NCBI RefSeq assembly: GCF_017968885.1
Contig: NZ_CP072913.1
Location: 3,890,001 to 3,954,000 of the forward strand
Length of the DNA stretch: 64,000 nt
Source: Pseudomonas sp. Tri1
GTDB taxonomy: Bacteria > Pseudomonadota > Gammaproteobacteria > Pseudomonadales > Pseudomonadaceae
Direction of reading: 5' to 3'
The notes under the pieces were generated by a model. It was not told the DNA's origin, searched no databases, and saw only the letters and a program-made list of their open reading frames with translations. Positions 51,780 through 62,709 of this stretch are shown one piece after another. A program made the translations under genes and the position numbers. How positions within the stretch are numbered: the first letter of the stretch is position 1; every line of letters begins with the position of its first letter.

Positions 51780-53078
51780 ATGCAAACGCTCAACCTCGCC
51801 ACCCGTCGCTGGTGGTACATCATGCCCATCGTGTTCATCACCTACAGCCTGGCCTACCTGGACCGGGCCAACTATGGATTTGCCGCTGCCTCGGGCATGG
51901 CCAAGGACCTGATGATCACGCCGGGGCTCTCGTCATTGCTCGGTGCGCTGTTTTTCCTCGGTTACTTTTTCTTCCAGGTGCCGGGGGCGATCTACGCGCA
52001 AAAACACAGTGTGAAGAAGCTGATCTTCGTCAGCCTGATCCTTTGGGGCTCGCTGGCGACGCTGACAGGCGTGGTCTCCAATGCGTACTGGCTGATCGTG
52101 ATCCGCTTCATGCTCGGCGTGGTCGAAGCCGCCGTGATGCCGGCCATGCTGGTGTATCTGTGCCACTGGTTCACCCGGGCCGAACGCTCGCGCGCCAATA
52201 CCTTCCTGATCCTCGGCAACCCGGTGACCATGCTGTGGATGTCGGTGGTGTCGGGTTACCTGGTGCAACAATTCGACTGGCGCTGGATGTTCATCATCGA
52301 AGGCCTGCCGGCGGTGCTCTGGGCCTTTATCTGGTGGCGCCTGGCCGATGATCGTCCGGCCCAGGCCAAGTGGCTCAGCGATCAGGAAAAACACGACCTG
52401 GAAAGCGCACTGGCGGCCGAACAGGTTGGTATCAAGGCGGTGAAGAACTATGCCGAGGCCTTCCGCTCGCCCAAGGTGATCATCCTGGCGCTGCAGTTTT
52501 TCTGCTGGAGCATCGGGGTCTACGGGTTCGTGCTGTGGTTGCCGTCCATCCTCAAGGCTGGCCTGCAAATGAGCATGGTCGAGGCCGGGTGGCTGTCGTC
52601 GTTGCCTTACCTGGCGGCGGTGGTCGGCATGCTGGTGGTGTCCTGGGCGTCGGACAAGGCGCAAAAACGCAAGCGTTTTGTCTGGCCGCCGTTGCTGATC
52701 GCCTCCGTCGCGTTCTACGCCTCCTACCTTCTTGGGGCCGAGCATTTCTGGTGGTCCTACAGCTTGCTGGTGGTCGCCGGCGCCTGCATGTACGCCCCGT
52801 ACGGACCGTTTTTTGCCATCGTTCCAGAAATCCTTCCGGCCAACGTCGCCGGCGGCGCCATGGCGCTGATCAACAGCATGGGCGCGCTGGGTTCGTTCGG
52901 CGGCTCATACCTGGTGGGTTACCTCAACGGCTCCACCGGCTCCCCGGGCATGTCGTTTTTGCTGATGAGCGGCGCGTTGCTGCTGTCGGTGGTACTGACC
53001 CTTGCCCTCAAGCCCGGCGCCAGTGACCGGAGCGTATCCAAAACCGCGAAGCCGCAACCGGCGCCCGCCCATTCCTGA
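51780..53078 (+). CDS. kguT: KguT, 2-ketogluconate transporter (MFS)
   Basis: The 432-residue inner-membrane protein has about 12 hydrophobic helices and the anion:cation symporter-type MFS pattern (LDRANYGFAAASGM, GYFFFQVPGAIYAQ). In this operon it is the 2-ketogluconate importer. It follows kguK by 86 bases that hold the REP, with CAGGAG 10 bases before the ATG. Confidence 0.93.
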   Translation: MQTLNLATRRWWYIMPIVFITYSLAYLDRANYGFAAASGMAKDLMITPGLSSLLGALFFLGYFFFQVPGAIYAQKHSVKKLIFVSLILWGSLATLTGVVSNAYWLIVIRFMLGVVEAAVMPAMLVYLCHWFTRAERSRANTFLILGNPVTMLWMSVVSGYLVQQFDWRWMFIIEGLPAVLWAFIWWRLADDRPAQAKWLSDQEKHDLESALAAEQVGIKAVKNYAEAFRSPKVIILALQFFCWSIGVYGFVLWLPSILKAGLQMSMVEAGWLSSLPYLAAVVGMLVVSWASDKAQKRKRFVWPPLLIASVAFYASYLLGAEHFWWSYSLLVVAGACMYAPYGPFFAIVPEILPANVAGGAMALINSMGALGSFGGSYLVGYLNGSTGSPGMSFLLMSGALLLSVVLTLALKPGASDRSVSKTAKPQPAPAHS

Positions 53079-53092
53079 ATCGAGACCTATCC

Positions 53093-54070
53093 ATGAAAAA
53101 GCACGTGGTGTTGTACAAAGCGCTGTCAGTGCAATTGATGGACCGCCTGCAAGCGCAGGCCCAAGTCACCCTCATCGAACGCCTCGATGCACAGGGCCTG
53201 GCCCGACTGCGCGACGCTTTGCCAGGCGCCCATGGCCTGCTGGGTGCCAGCCTCAAGCTGGATGCGCCGCTCCTGGACTTGGCGCCGAATCTGCAAGCCA
53301 TCGCCAGCGTCTCGGTGGGGGTCGACAACTACGACATCGATTACCTGACCGAACGCCGGATCCTGCTCAGCAACACCCCCGACGTGCTGACCGAGACCAC
53401 CGCAGACACCGGCTTCGCCCTGATCCTGGCGACAGCTCGACGCGTGGTGGAACTGGCCAATCTGGTCCGCTCGGGCCAATGGCAACAGAGCATCGGCCCC
53501 AAGCATTTTGGCAGCGACGTCCACGGCAAGACCCTGGGCATCATCGGCATGGGCCGCATCGGCGAAGCCCTGGCCCAGCGCGGACACTTCGGCTTCGGCA
53601 TGCCGGTGCTCTACCACAGCCATTCGCCCAAGCCCGCGGTCGAGCAACGCTTCGGCGCGCACTACTGCAGCCTCGAAACGCTGTTGCAGCAGGCGGACTT
53701 CATTTGCCTGACCTTGCCCTTGACCGCCGAGACCCAAGGGCTGATCGGGGCACAAGCGTTTGCACGGATGCGCCCTGAGAGCATCTTCATCAATATCTCC
53801 CGGGGCAAGGTGGTGGATGAAGGCGCGCTGATCGACGCCCTGCGCAACGGACAGATCCGTGGCGCGGGACTGGATGTGTTCGAACGCGAACCCGTGAGCG
53901 CGGACTCGCCGTTGTTGCAAATGGATAACGTGGTGGCAACGCCGCACATGGGCTCGGCCACCCACGAGACACGGGAAGCGATGGCCCGCTGTGCGGTGGA
54001 CAATCTGTTGATGGCGTTGGCGGGGGAACGGCCGGTGAATCTGGTGAATCCGGGGGCGTGGAAGGGTTGA
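53093..54070 (+). CDS. kguD: KguD, 2-keto-6-phosphogluconate reductase
   Basis: The 325-residue D-2-hydroxyacid dehydrogenase reduces 2-keto-6-phosphogluconate to 6-phosphogluconate, which feeds the Entner-Doudoroff pathway. The NAD(P)-binding motif GIIGMGRIGEA lies near residue 145, and the catalytic set is visible as Arg in NISRGKVVDEGAL, Glu in VFEREPV and His in ATPHMGSAT. It is the last gene of kguEKTD, 14 bases after kguT. Confidence 0.94.
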   Translation: MKKHVVLYKALSVQLMDRLQAQAQVTLIERLDAQGLARLRDALPGAHGLLGASLKLDAPLLDLAPNLQAIASVSVGVDNYDIDYLTERRILLSNTPDVLTETTADTGFALILATARRVVELANLVRSGQWQQSIGPKHFGSDVHGKTLGIIGMGRIGEALAQRGHFGFGMPVLYHSHSPKPAVEQRFGAHYCSLETLLQQADFICLTLPLTAETQGLIGAQAFARMRPESIFINISRGKVVDEGALIDALRNGQIRGAGLDVFEREPVSADSPLLQMDNVVATPHMGSATHETREAMARCAVDNLLMALAGERPVNLVNPGAWKG

Positions 54071-54090
54071 GTCATTCGCCGCCAATTCCT

Positions 54091-54179
54091 GTGGGAGCCG
54101 AGTTCGCTCGCGATAGCGGTCTGTCTGAGACGATGCGGCTGGATGTGCCGGCCTCTTCGCGAGCAGGCTCGCTCCCACA
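54091..54179. repeat. REP pair downstream of kguD
   Basis: GTGGGAGCCGAGTTCGCTCG and CGCGAGCAGGCTCGCTCCCAC are inverted REP copies in the first part of the 382-base kguD-moxR gap. Confidence 0.85.
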
Positions 54180-54225
54180 ATGGATCTGTGACAATCCTTG
54201 ATCCTGCGCCCGCCGCCAATCACTC

Positions 54226-54315
54226 TATGGGAGCGGGCTTGCCCGCGAAGGCGTAGTGTCAGGCAACCTTTTCATCGACTGGAACACCGCTTTCGCGAGC
54301 AAGCCCGCTCCCACA
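54226..54315. repeat. REP pair upstream of the moxR operon
   Basis: TATGGGAGCGGGCTTGCCCG and GCGAGCAAGCCCGCTCCCAC are inverted REP copies with a GGGCTTGCCC core variant. The remaining sequence to 54452 presumably contains the operon promoter; I see no clear motif. Confidence 0.85.
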
Positions 54316-54452
54316 ATGAATCCAAACCGATCACAAATCCGCACACCAAACAAAATCCCGTTAGTCGCCACCCCCCGCCATGCATTAAAGTAACGCCCCC
54401 AGCCCCGGCGTTATCCGAACGCCTGGGCCACCCTTTCCAGGAACAGTCACCG

Positions 54453-55412
<960 letters not shown>

Positions 55413-55421
55413 GCATGAACC

Positions 55422-56366
55422 ATGAATAACCCACTGGCGCCCGCACCGGGCATCCGCGTCAGCCTTTCGGAGCTGATCGAGATGCGCCATCGCGTGCGTG
55501 AAGTGCAGTTGTTCTCGACACCCGGCCAGCGCAGCCCGTTGATCGGCCTGCACCATTCCAAGTTGCGCGGGCGCGGGGTGGATTTCGATCAGGTGCGGGT
55601 CTATCAGGCCGGCGATGATGTGCGCACCATTGACTGGCGCGTCACCGCGCGCACCCAGGAGCCGCATACCAAGCTGTTCCACGAAGAACGGGAACGGCCG
55701 ATTTTCATCATGATCGAGCAAAGCCACCGCTTGTTCTTCGGTTCCGGGCTGATGTTCAAGTCGGTGCTCGCCGCCCAGGCCGCCAGCCTGATCGGCTGGG
55801 CCGCTCTGGGGCACAATGACCGGGTCGGCGGGCTGGTGTTCGGCGACAACACTCATTACGAGGTCAAGCCCCGGCGCAGCAAACAGAGCCTTCTGCAACT
55901 GCTCAACCGCCTGGTGCGGGTCAATCAGTCGCTGCACACCGAAGGCGAGCCGGACCGCGACTCGTTTGGCATTGCCCTGCGTCGAGCCCGGGAAGTGCTG
56001 CGGCCCGGCAGCCTGGTGATCGTGATTTGCGACGAACGCGCCCTGTCCGACAGTGCCGAGCAACAACTGAGCCTGCTGTCGCGCCATTGCGACCTGTTGC
56101 TGCTGCCATTGTCAGACCCACTGGATCACGCCCTGCCCGCCGCTGGCCTGCTGCGTTTCGCCCAACGCGGTTCACAGTTGGAGCTCGACACCCTGAACTT
56201 CGAATTGCGCCAGGCCTATCGCGCCCAGGCCGAGGCGCGCCAGGAGCGCTGGGAAATACTGGCGCAGAAGCTGCGGATCCTGATGATGCCCTTGAGTACC
56301 CAGGGCGACATGGTCGAGCAGCTGCGCGAATACCTGAACCCCAAGCGGGCCGGGAAAAGTCGATGA
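55422..56366 (+). CDS. DUF58-family protein
   Basis: The 314-residue protein has the DUF58 core GRGVDFDQVRVYQAGDDVRTIDWRV-type segment (about residues 50-75) and a VWA-like fold in the C-terminal half. It always accompanies MoxR ATPases and may present partner proteins to them. The end overlaps the next gene by four bases. Confidence 0.92.
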   Translation: MNNPLAPAPGIRVSLSELIEMRHRVREVQLFSTPGQRSPLIGLHHSKLRGRGVDFDQVRVYQAGDDVRTIDWRVTARTQEPHTKLFHEERERPIFIMIEQSHRLFFGSGLMFKSVLAAQAASLIGWAALGHNDRVGGLVFGDNTHYEVKPRRSKQSLLQLLNRLVRVNQSLHTEGEPDRDSFGIALRRAREVLRPGSLVIVICDERALSDSAEQQLSLLSRHCDLLLLPLSDPLDHALPAAGLLRFAQRGSQLELDTLNFELRQAYRAQAEARQERWEILAQKLRILMMPLSTQGDMVEQLREYLNPKRAGKSR

Positions 56367-56857
56367 GCAACCTGGATCAATTGCAGCCGCTGATGGCACC
56401 GCCCCCTATCGGTTTCTGGCCCCCTGCACCGGGCTGGTGGTTACTGCTGGTGTTGATCCCGTTGCTGGGCCTGGGCCTGTGGCAGTTGCGTCGGTTCATT
56501 CCCGTCAAGCGCACCGTTGCCCGTGCCGAACAACCGCTGGACCCGGTGCGCCTGGCCGCCCTGGCCGAACTCGCCCTGCTCCCCAAACCCTACGATGGGG
56601 CGCCGGCCGGGGCTTGGTTGCAACAGCTCAACGGGCTGCTCAAGCGCCTGTGCCGCAACCACTACCCCTACAGCCAGAGCCACACCCTCAACGGGCGTAA
56701 ATGGCTGGCCTTCCTGGACAACCGCTGCCCGGCAGCCGGCCTGACCCGTTGGATGGTGCTGGTGGAAGGGGCCTACAAGCCCGAATGCAAACTCGATGAC
56801 AAGGCCATCGCCGGCCTGACCCAAGCGGTCGAGATCTGGATTCGCAAACATGTTTGA
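56363..56857 (+). CDS. DUF4381-type single-pass membrane protein
   Basis: The 164-residue protein starts with a PPPIGFWPPAPGWW segment and one membrane helix (about residues 24-41), followed by a cytoplasmic domain with RKWLAFLD. This is the DUF4381 protein found between DUF58 and BatA in such operons. Function is unknown. The ATG overlaps the DUF58 stop, and its own end overlaps the next start by eight bases. Confidence 0.88.
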   Translation: MSNLDQLQPLMAPPPIGFWPPAPGWWLLLVLIPLLGLGLWQLRRFIPVKRTVARAEQPLDPVRLAALAELALLPKPYDGAPAGAWLQQLNGLLKRLCRNHYPYSQSHTLNGRKWLAFLDNRCPAAGLTRWMVLVEGAYKPECKLDDKAIAGLTQAVEIWIRKHV

Positions 56858-57929
56858 ATTCGCCTGGCCATGGATTTTCGCCCTGTTGCCGCTGCCCTGG
56901 CTGATGCGCCTGGTATTGCCGGCGGCCGACAGCGGCGAGCCGGCGCTCAAGGTCAGTTTCCTGGGCGACCTCGAAGGCCTGGTGGGACGTCGAGCCCGGG
57001 CCAATCTGCCGACCTGGCGCCAGCAGGCGCCCTTCATCCTGCTCTGGTTGCTGTTGCTGATGGCCGCTGCACGTCCTCAATGGTTAGGCGAGCCGTTGCC
57101 GATTGCCGCCAGCGGTCGTGACCTGCTGGTGGCGGTGGATGTCTCGGGGTCCATGGATTTCCCCGACATGCAGTGGAAGGACGAAGAGGTCAGTCGCCTG
57201 GCGCTGGTCCAACACATGCTGGGGGATTTTCTCGAGCGTCGCGAAGGTGACCGGGTCGGCCTGATCCTGTTCGGCAGCCAGGCCTATCTGCAGGCGCCAC
57301 TGACCTTCGATCGTCGCACCGTGCGGCGCTGGCTCGACGAAGCGCGCATCGGCATCGCCGGCAAAAACACCGCCATCGGCGACGCCATCGGCCTGGCCCT
57401 CAAGCGTCTGCGCCAACGTCCGGCCCACAGCCGCGTGCTGATCCTGATCACCGACGGCGCCAACAATGGCGGTGAAATCGACCCGCTGACCGCCGCGCGA
57501 CTGGCCGCCGACGAAGGCGTGAAAATCTACCCGATCGGCATCGGCGCCGACCCGGAACAAAGCGGCACGACGGGCTTGCTCGGCGTCAACCCGAGCCTGG
57601 ACCTGGACGAGCCGACACTCAAGGACATCGCCCAGGTCACCGGCGGCCAGTATTTTCGTGCCCAGGATGGTGAACAACTGCTGGCGATCAAGACCACCCT
57701 CGACCAGCTAGAACCGGTGACCCAGCAACCGACCCAAGCCCGCCCTGCCCAGGCGCTTTACCACTGGCCCCTGGCCCTGGCGTTACTGTTGAGCGTGTTG
57801 CTGGTGGCGCGGGGACACTGGCCGGACAATCCGTTGCAGCGCCTGTTCAACCGCCCGTTGTTCCAGACCAGCCAACATGCCGAATGGCGTCAGCGGCTCA
57901 AGCGCCTGCGCTTGCGGAGGCGTCGATGA
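56850..57929 (+). CDS. BatA-like VWA-domain membrane protein
   Basis: The 359-residue protein has two N-terminal membrane helices, a VWA domain with an intact metal-ion-dependent adhesion site (DVSGS at residues 97-101), and a C-terminal membrane helix. It resembles BatA of the aerotolerance operon. It probably binds metal and partners with MoxR. It overlaps both neighbours. Confidence 0.92.
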   Translation: MFEFAWPWIFALLPLPWLMRLVLPAADSGEPALKVSFLGDLEGLVGRRARANLPTWRQQAPFILLWLLLLMAAARPQWLGEPLPIAASGRDLLVAVDVSGSMDFPDMQWKDEEVSRLALVQHMLGDFLERREGDRVGLILFGSQAYLQAPLTFDRRTVRRWLDEARIGIAGKNTAIGDAIGLALKRLRQRPAHSRVLILITDGANNGGEIDPLTAARLAADEGVKIYPIGIGADPEQSGTTGLLGVNPSLDLDEPTLKDIAQVTGGQYFRAQDGEQLLAIKTTLDQLEPVTQQPTQARPAQALYHWPLALALLLSVLLVARGHWPDNPLQRLFNRPLFQTSQHAEWRQRLKRLRLRRRR

Positions 57930-59659
57930 TCGCCCTCTGGCCACACTGGCTACGCCCTTGGTTCGTGTTGCTGCTGCCGTTGCTGGGCTGGTTGCTCTGG
58001 CAACTGTGGCATCGGCAGAAACGCGTCGGTCGCTGGCAAATGATCTTGCCTCCAGCCTTTCATGCCGTACTGCTCAGCGGCGGCAATGGCCGTGAAAGCC
58101 GGCTGCCGTGGATTGCCCTGGGCCTGGGCTGGCTGCTGATCGTGCTGGCGTTGCTAGGGCCAAGCTGGGCGCGGGTCGAACAGACCAGTCAGAAACCCGC
58201 CGACCCACTGGTGGTGGTGCTGGAGCTGACCCCGGAGATGCTCGCCACCGACGTCCCGCCCACGCGTCTGGAACAGGCGCGGCGCAAGGTCCTGGACTTG
58301 TTGCACAACCGCAGCGACGCCCAGACCGCGATCATCGTCTATGCCGGCAGCGCCCACACGCTGGTGCCACTGTCCGATGACCTGTCCACCAGCGCCAACC
58401 TGCTCGAAGCCCTCGCGCCGTCGATCATGCCGCAAAGCGGCCATCGCGCCGACCTGGCAGTCCATAAGGCCCTGGCCCTGCTGGACCAGGGCGAGCTCGG
58501 CCAAGGCCGGATCCTGCTGATCGGCTCGTCGCTGAACGAGCAGGAACGCCAAGGCATTCGCCAGGCCCTGGACGGTTCCGCTACACAATGGCTGATGCTG
58601 GGCATCGGCACCCGGGAAGGTGCACCGGTGGCCCAAGAGGATGGCAGTTATCTCAAGGATGCCCAGGGCGCAATTCTGTTGCCGCGCCTGGACAACCCGG
58701 GGCTCAAGGCGTTCGCCAATGAGTTGGATGGCCGTTACCGTCCGGCACGCCTGGACGACAGCGACCTGCGCGGCCTGGGCCTGCTGGACGGCCCTCGCCA
58801 TCTGCGCAGCGACGGTCAGACCTTGCGCCTGGACACCTGGGCCGATCAAGGCTATTGGCTGCTCCTGCCGTTGCTACTGCTGGCCGCCTGCGCCGGGCGC
58901 CGAGGCTGGTTATTTTGCCTGCCGCTGCTGTTTATGCTGCCGCAAACCGGGCATGCCTTCGAACTCCAGGACCTGTGGTTGCGTCCCGACCAACAGGGCC
59001 AGCACCTGCTCAAGCAGAAACGCCCGGCCGAGGCTGCCGAGCACTTCGAGGACCGACAATGGCAAGGCGTTGCCCTGTACGAAGCCGGCAACTACAGCGA
59101 AGCCGCCCGGCGCTTTGCCGAGGGTACCGACGCCCGCGCCCACTACAATCGTGGCAACGCCCTGGCCCGGAGCGGCGAACTGGAAGCCGCGCTGGACGCC
59201 TATGAGCAGGCTCTGGAGTTGCAACCGGACCTGCGCCCCGCCCAGACCAACAAGGCACTGGTGGAAAGCTTGTTGAAAGAGCAAGCCCCGCCAGCGGAAG
59301 AGCCCAAGCCTAGCGAAAGCGAAGAGCCGGGGCCTGCCGAGCAAGCACCGGATGCCGATACCGCCACCCAGTCTTCGGAACCTGGGCAACCCTCCGGAAC
59401 ATCAGCGACGCCGGACGAATCCCAGACTCCCCGGGCCGCACAACCGCCTGCGGCCCAGGATGTACCGGGCAGTGAACTGCCCGATGAGCAAACCACCACC
59501 CCGCCACTGCGTCCCGCCGCAGGGCAGCGCAATGAAGAAGAACAGCGCCAGGCACTGGAACAATGGCTGCGCCAGATCCCGGATAACCCAGGGGAACTGC
59601 TCAGGCGTAAATTCTGGTATGAACAGCAAAGCCATCAGGCCCAGGGAAAAACCCAATGA
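57926..59659 (+). CDS. BatB/BatC-like VWA plus TPR membrane protein
   Basis: The 577-residue protein combines two N-terminal membrane helices, a VWA domain (about 90-285), a membrane helix near 315 and TPR-like repeats (ALYEAGNYSEAARRF, NRGNALARSGELEAALDAYE), then an acidic Pro/Glu-rich linker. It is thus a BatB-BatC fusion. The VWA metal site is degenerate: where BatA has DVSGS, this protein reads ELTPE, so metal binding is doubtful. I start at ATG 57926, which overlaps the previous stop by four bases. Confidence 0.92.
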   Translation: MIALWPHWLRPWFVLLLPLLGWLLWQLWHRQKRVGRWQMILPPAFHAVLLSGGNGRESRLPWIALGLGWLLIVLALLGPSWARVEQTSQKPADPLVVVLELTPEMLATDVPPTRLEQARRKVLDLLHNRSDAQTAIIVYAGSAHTLVPLSDDLSTSANLLEALAPSIMPQSGHRADLAVHKALALLDQGELGQGRILLIGSSLNEQERQGIRQALDGSATQWLMLGIGTREGAPVAQEDGSYLKDAQGAILLPRLDNPGLKAFANELDGRYRPARLDDSDLRGLGLLDGPRHLRSDGQTLRLDTWADQGYWLLLPLLLLAACAGRRGWLFCLPLLFMLPQTGHAFELQDLWLRPDQQGQHLLKQKRPAEAAEHFEDRQWQGVALYEAGNYSEAARRFAEGTDARAHYNRGNALARSGELEAALDAYEQALELQPDLRPAQTNKALVESLLKEQAPPAEEPKPSESEEPGPAEQAPDADTATQSSEPGQPSGTSATPDESQTPRAAQPPAAQDVPGSELPDEQTTTPPLRPAAGQRNEEEQRQALEQWLRQIPDNPGELLRRKFWYEQQSHQAQGKTQ

Positions 59660-61293
59660 CCCGCTTCACCGCCTACCTCCTCGCGTTGCTGCTCTGGGCC
59701 TCTGGAACCCAGGCTGCAGAGCTGACTGCCAGTGTGGATCGCAGCCGCCTGAACTCCGGGGAAACGGTGGAACTGACCCTGGAATCCAATGACGCCACCC
59801 TGTTCGGCAAGCCGGACCTCGGCCCGCTCCAAGCGCTGTTCGATGTACGCGGCACCCGCCAGGTCAACCAACTGACCACCCTCGACGGCGAGAACCGCGC
59901 CACCACCCGCTGGATCGTGACCCTGCTGCCGCGCCAGAGCGGCACGGTGATCATACCCCCTCTGCAACTGGGCGAAGTGACTAGCCAGCCAATCACCTTG
60001 CAAGTGATCGAAAGCGAAACCCGCAGTGCCTCCGGCACTCTGGCGCCGGTGTTCATCGAGGCCAGCCTCGACCAGACCCAGGTGTATGTACAGGCCCAGG
60101 CGATCCTGACCCTGCGCATCTACCATTCCGTGTCGCTGTATGACGACAGCAGCCTGACGCCGCTGCACATCCCCGACGCTCGCACCGAACAACTCGGCGA
60201 ATCGCGCACCTATGAAAAAGTCATCAACGATGTACGCCACGGCGTAATTGAACTGCGCTACGGCATCTACCCGCAGCGCAGCGGTGAACTGACGATCCCG
60301 GCCCAGACCTTCAGCGCCACCCTGGTCGAGCCAGTGGCCCAGGACGCAGCGCCCTCGGGGCCCAAGCCCGGCCAATTGATGCACGTCAGTTCCGAGCAGC
60401 TGCAGCTGACCGTCAACCCCAAGCCGGCCAGCTACCCGGCCGATGTGCCCTGGTTGCCGGCCCGTAGCCTGTCCCTGAGTGAGAGCTGGAGCCCGGAACC
60501 GACCCACAGCCAGGTGGGCGACTCCCTGACCCGCAGTCTGACCTTGGAAGCCGAAGGCCTGGCCAGCGCCCAGATACCTCCCCTGCCGGCCACCGAGATC
60601 AATGGCCTGCGGCGCTATCCGGACCAGCCGGTACTCAGCAGCCGCAGCAGTGAACGCGGGCTGGTGGGTAGTCGCGAAGACCGTGAGGCGCTGGTGCCCA
60701 ACCGCAGCGGCACCATCGAGCTGCCGCCAGTGGAAGTGGTCTGGTGGAACACCCTGGAAAACCACCTGGACCGCACCAGCCTGCCGGCGCGGACCCTGCA
60801 AGTAGCGAACAATCCAAGCCTGATGGTGGATACACCGGCGGGCACGGCGCAGGTCGTGACGACCGTCGACAGCGACACCCTGTGGTATTGGCAACTGAGC
60901 AGCGTGATCCTGGCCTGTACGACCCTGCTCGGCTTCGGTCTGTGGTGGCGTGCCCGCTGGCAACCGGCGATCCTGCGCTCGACTCAGACCGGACCAAGCC
61001 CACGCACCCTGCTGGATGATCTCAAGCGTACCTGCCTGGCCAACGACCCTCACGCAACCCGCCAGGCCCTCGACGCCTGGGCCCGCCAGCAACCGGAAAC
61101 CCTGGCCGACATGGCGGCGCGCTTCGTGCCGCTGTCCGACGCCCTCGACGGTCTCAACGGCGCACTCTACAGCGAGACTGGCCAGCTCTGGCAAGGCGAA
61201 GACCTGTGGCGGGCCATCCGCACCATTCCCACCGCAGACCGCTCCCAGGGCCCGCTGGGCGACGGTGGGCTGCCACCGCTTTACCCCAAATAA
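59656..61293 (+). CDS. BatD-like protein
   Basis: The 545-residue protein has a signal peptide ending GTQA (about residue 20), a large periplasmic region of Ig-like beta domains and a membrane helix near residues 415-433 (LSSVILACTTLLGFGLWW), then a cytoplasmic tail. This matches BatD of the aerotolerance operon. The ATG at 59656 overlaps the previous stop. It is the last gene of the operon; a short hairpin at 61316 follows. Confidence 0.92.
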   Translation: MTRFTAYLLALLLWASGTQAAELTASVDRSRLNSGETVELTLESNDATLFGKPDLGPLQALFDVRGTRQVNQLTTLDGENRATTRWIVTLLPRQSGTVIIPPLQLGEVTSQPITLQVIESETRSASGTLAPVFIEASLDQTQVYVQAQAILTLRIYHSVSLYDDSSLTPLHIPDARTEQLGESRTYEKVINDVRHGVIELRYGIYPQRSGELTIPAQTFSATLVEPVAQDAAPSGPKPGQLMHVSSEQLQLTVNPKPASYPADVPWLPARSLSLSESWSPEPTHSQVGDSLTRSLTLEAEGLASAQIPPLPATEINGLRRYPDQPVLSSRSSERGLVGSREDREALVPNRSGTIELPPVEVVWWNTLENHLDRTSLPARTLQVANNPSLMVDTPAGTAQVVTTVDSDTLWYWQLSSVILACTTLLGFGLWWRARWQPAILRSTQTGPSPRTLLDDLKRTCLANDPHATRQALDAWARQQPETLADMAARFVPLSDALDGLNGALYSETGQLWQGEDLWRAIRTIPTADRSQGPLGDGGLPPLYPK

Positions 61294-61315
61294 CTCTTTT
61301 TGCGGCTAGAGCTTT

Positions 61316-61346
61316 CTGTGGCGAGGGGACCTATCCCTCGCCACAG
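61316..61346. terminator. Hairpin after the batD-like gene
   Basis: CTGTGGCGAGGGGA and TCCCTCGCCACAG form a near-perfect 13-bp stem with a short loop. It is related to the GTGGCGAGGG REP variant and lacks a T run, so its role as a terminator is only possible. Confidence 0.5.
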
Positions 61347-61464
61347 GGACTGGTACCAGCTCAGCCGAAGAAGTTGCACGGGTCCTCTCTCCTGTTTCCC
61401 AGTAAACTCTGCTCTTTTAGCCGCCCATCTTCCCGCGGCCATCATCTGTTTTCTGGAGTTCACC

Positions 61465-62709
61465 TTGCGTCTGTTTCACACCTCCGACTGGCACCTGGGA
61501 CAAAACCTGCATGGCCAGGAGCGCGATTTCGAACACGCCTGTTTCCTCGAATGGCTGCTGCGCCAGCTGAGCAGCGAAAAACCCGACGTGCTGCTGATCG
61601 CCGGGGACATCTTCGACACCGTCAACCCGCCGGTCAAAGCCCAGGAGCGGCTGTACGATTTCATCGTCAGCGCCCATGAACAAAACGCCAACCTGACCAT
61701 CGTGATGATCGCCGGCAACCACGACTCCGGCTCGCGGATCGAGCTGCCGGCGCCGTTGATGCGACGTTTGCGCACCCATGCTTTGGGCCGGGTGTTGTGG
61801 CTGGACGACGGCCAATTGGACGTCGAACGCCTGCTGCTGCCATTGCCCGACGCCAAGGGCAAGGTCAAGGCGTGGTGCCTGGCCCTGCCGTTCCTGCGCC
61901 CCGCCGAAGTCACCGGCGCGCAATTGGGCGATGATTACCTGCGCGGTATCGGCCAGGTCCATGAATGGCTGATCGCCGCGGCCAATAGCAAACGCAAGAA
62001 AGGCCAGGCGCTGATCGCCATCAGCCACGCGCACATGGCCGGCGGTTCGGTCTCCGAAGATTCCGAGCGCAGCCTGATCATCGGCAACGCCGAAGCCCTG
62101 CCCGCCAGCCTGTTTGGCCCGAGCATCAGCTACGTCGCCCTCGGCCACCTGCACAAACCGCAGAAGGTCAACGGCGAAGAGCGCATCCGCTACAGCGGCT
62201 CGCCGATCCCGCTGTCATTCTCGGAGATCGGCTATCAGCATCAGATCCTCGATATCACCCTGGACGGCGAAGCCCTGATCAAGGTCGAACCACGACTGAT
62301 TCCCCGCGCCGTCAACCTGCAACGCCTGGGCCCGGCGCCGCTGGCCGATATCCTGATACAACTCAAAGACCTGCCGGACATCGACCTGTTGGCCGATGTC
62401 CAGCGCCAACCCTGGCTGGAGGTCCGGGTGCGCCTCGACGAGCCGCAGCCAGATTTGCGCCATCAAGTGGAAACCGCGCTGCAAGGCAAAGCCGTGCGCC
62501 TGGTACGGATCGCCGCCGAATATGCTGGCAATGGTGGCAACACCAGTGCCGACGACGGCCCAGCGCTGATCGAACTGGATCAACTCAGCCCGCAGGAACT
62601 GTTCAGCCGTGCCTGGCAGGACACCTACGGCAACGAGGTGGACGAACAGACCCTCAAGGATTTCGCCGTGCTGTTGCAAGACGTGCAGATGGAGAGCGAG
62701 CAGCCATGA
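61465..62709 (+). CDS. sbcD: SbcD, exonuclease subunit
   Basis: SbcD is the nuclease half of the SbcCD complex, which cuts DNA hairpins and double-strand ends (Mre11 homologue). The 414-residue protein has all metallophosphoesterase motifs: HTSDWHLGQ at the start, LLIAGDIFDT, IAGNHDSGSRIE, SHAHMAG and LGHLHKPQ. The start is TTG at 61465-61467 with GGAG 7 bases upstream; no ATG or GTG fits. It overlaps sbcC by four bases. Confidence 0.96.
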   Translation: MRLFHTSDWHLGQNLHGQERDFEHACFLEWLLRQLSSEKPDVLLIAGDIFDTVNPPVKAQERLYDFIVSAHEQNANLTIVMIAGNHDSGSRIELPAPLMRRLRTHALGRVLWLDDGQLDVERLLLPLPDAKGKVKAWCLALPFLRPAEVTGAQLGDDYLRGIGQVHEWLIAAANSKRKKGQALIAISHAHMAGGSVSEDSERSLIIGNAEALPASLFGPSISYVALGHLHKPQKVNGEERIRYSGSPIPLSFSEIGYQHQILDITLDGEALIKVEPRLIPRAVNLQRLGPAPLADILIQLKDLPDIDLLADVQRQPWLEVRVRLDEPQPDLRHQVETALQGKAVRLVRIAAEYAGNGGNTSADDGPALIELDQLSPQELFSRAWQDTYGNEVDEQTLKDFAVLLQDVQMESEQP

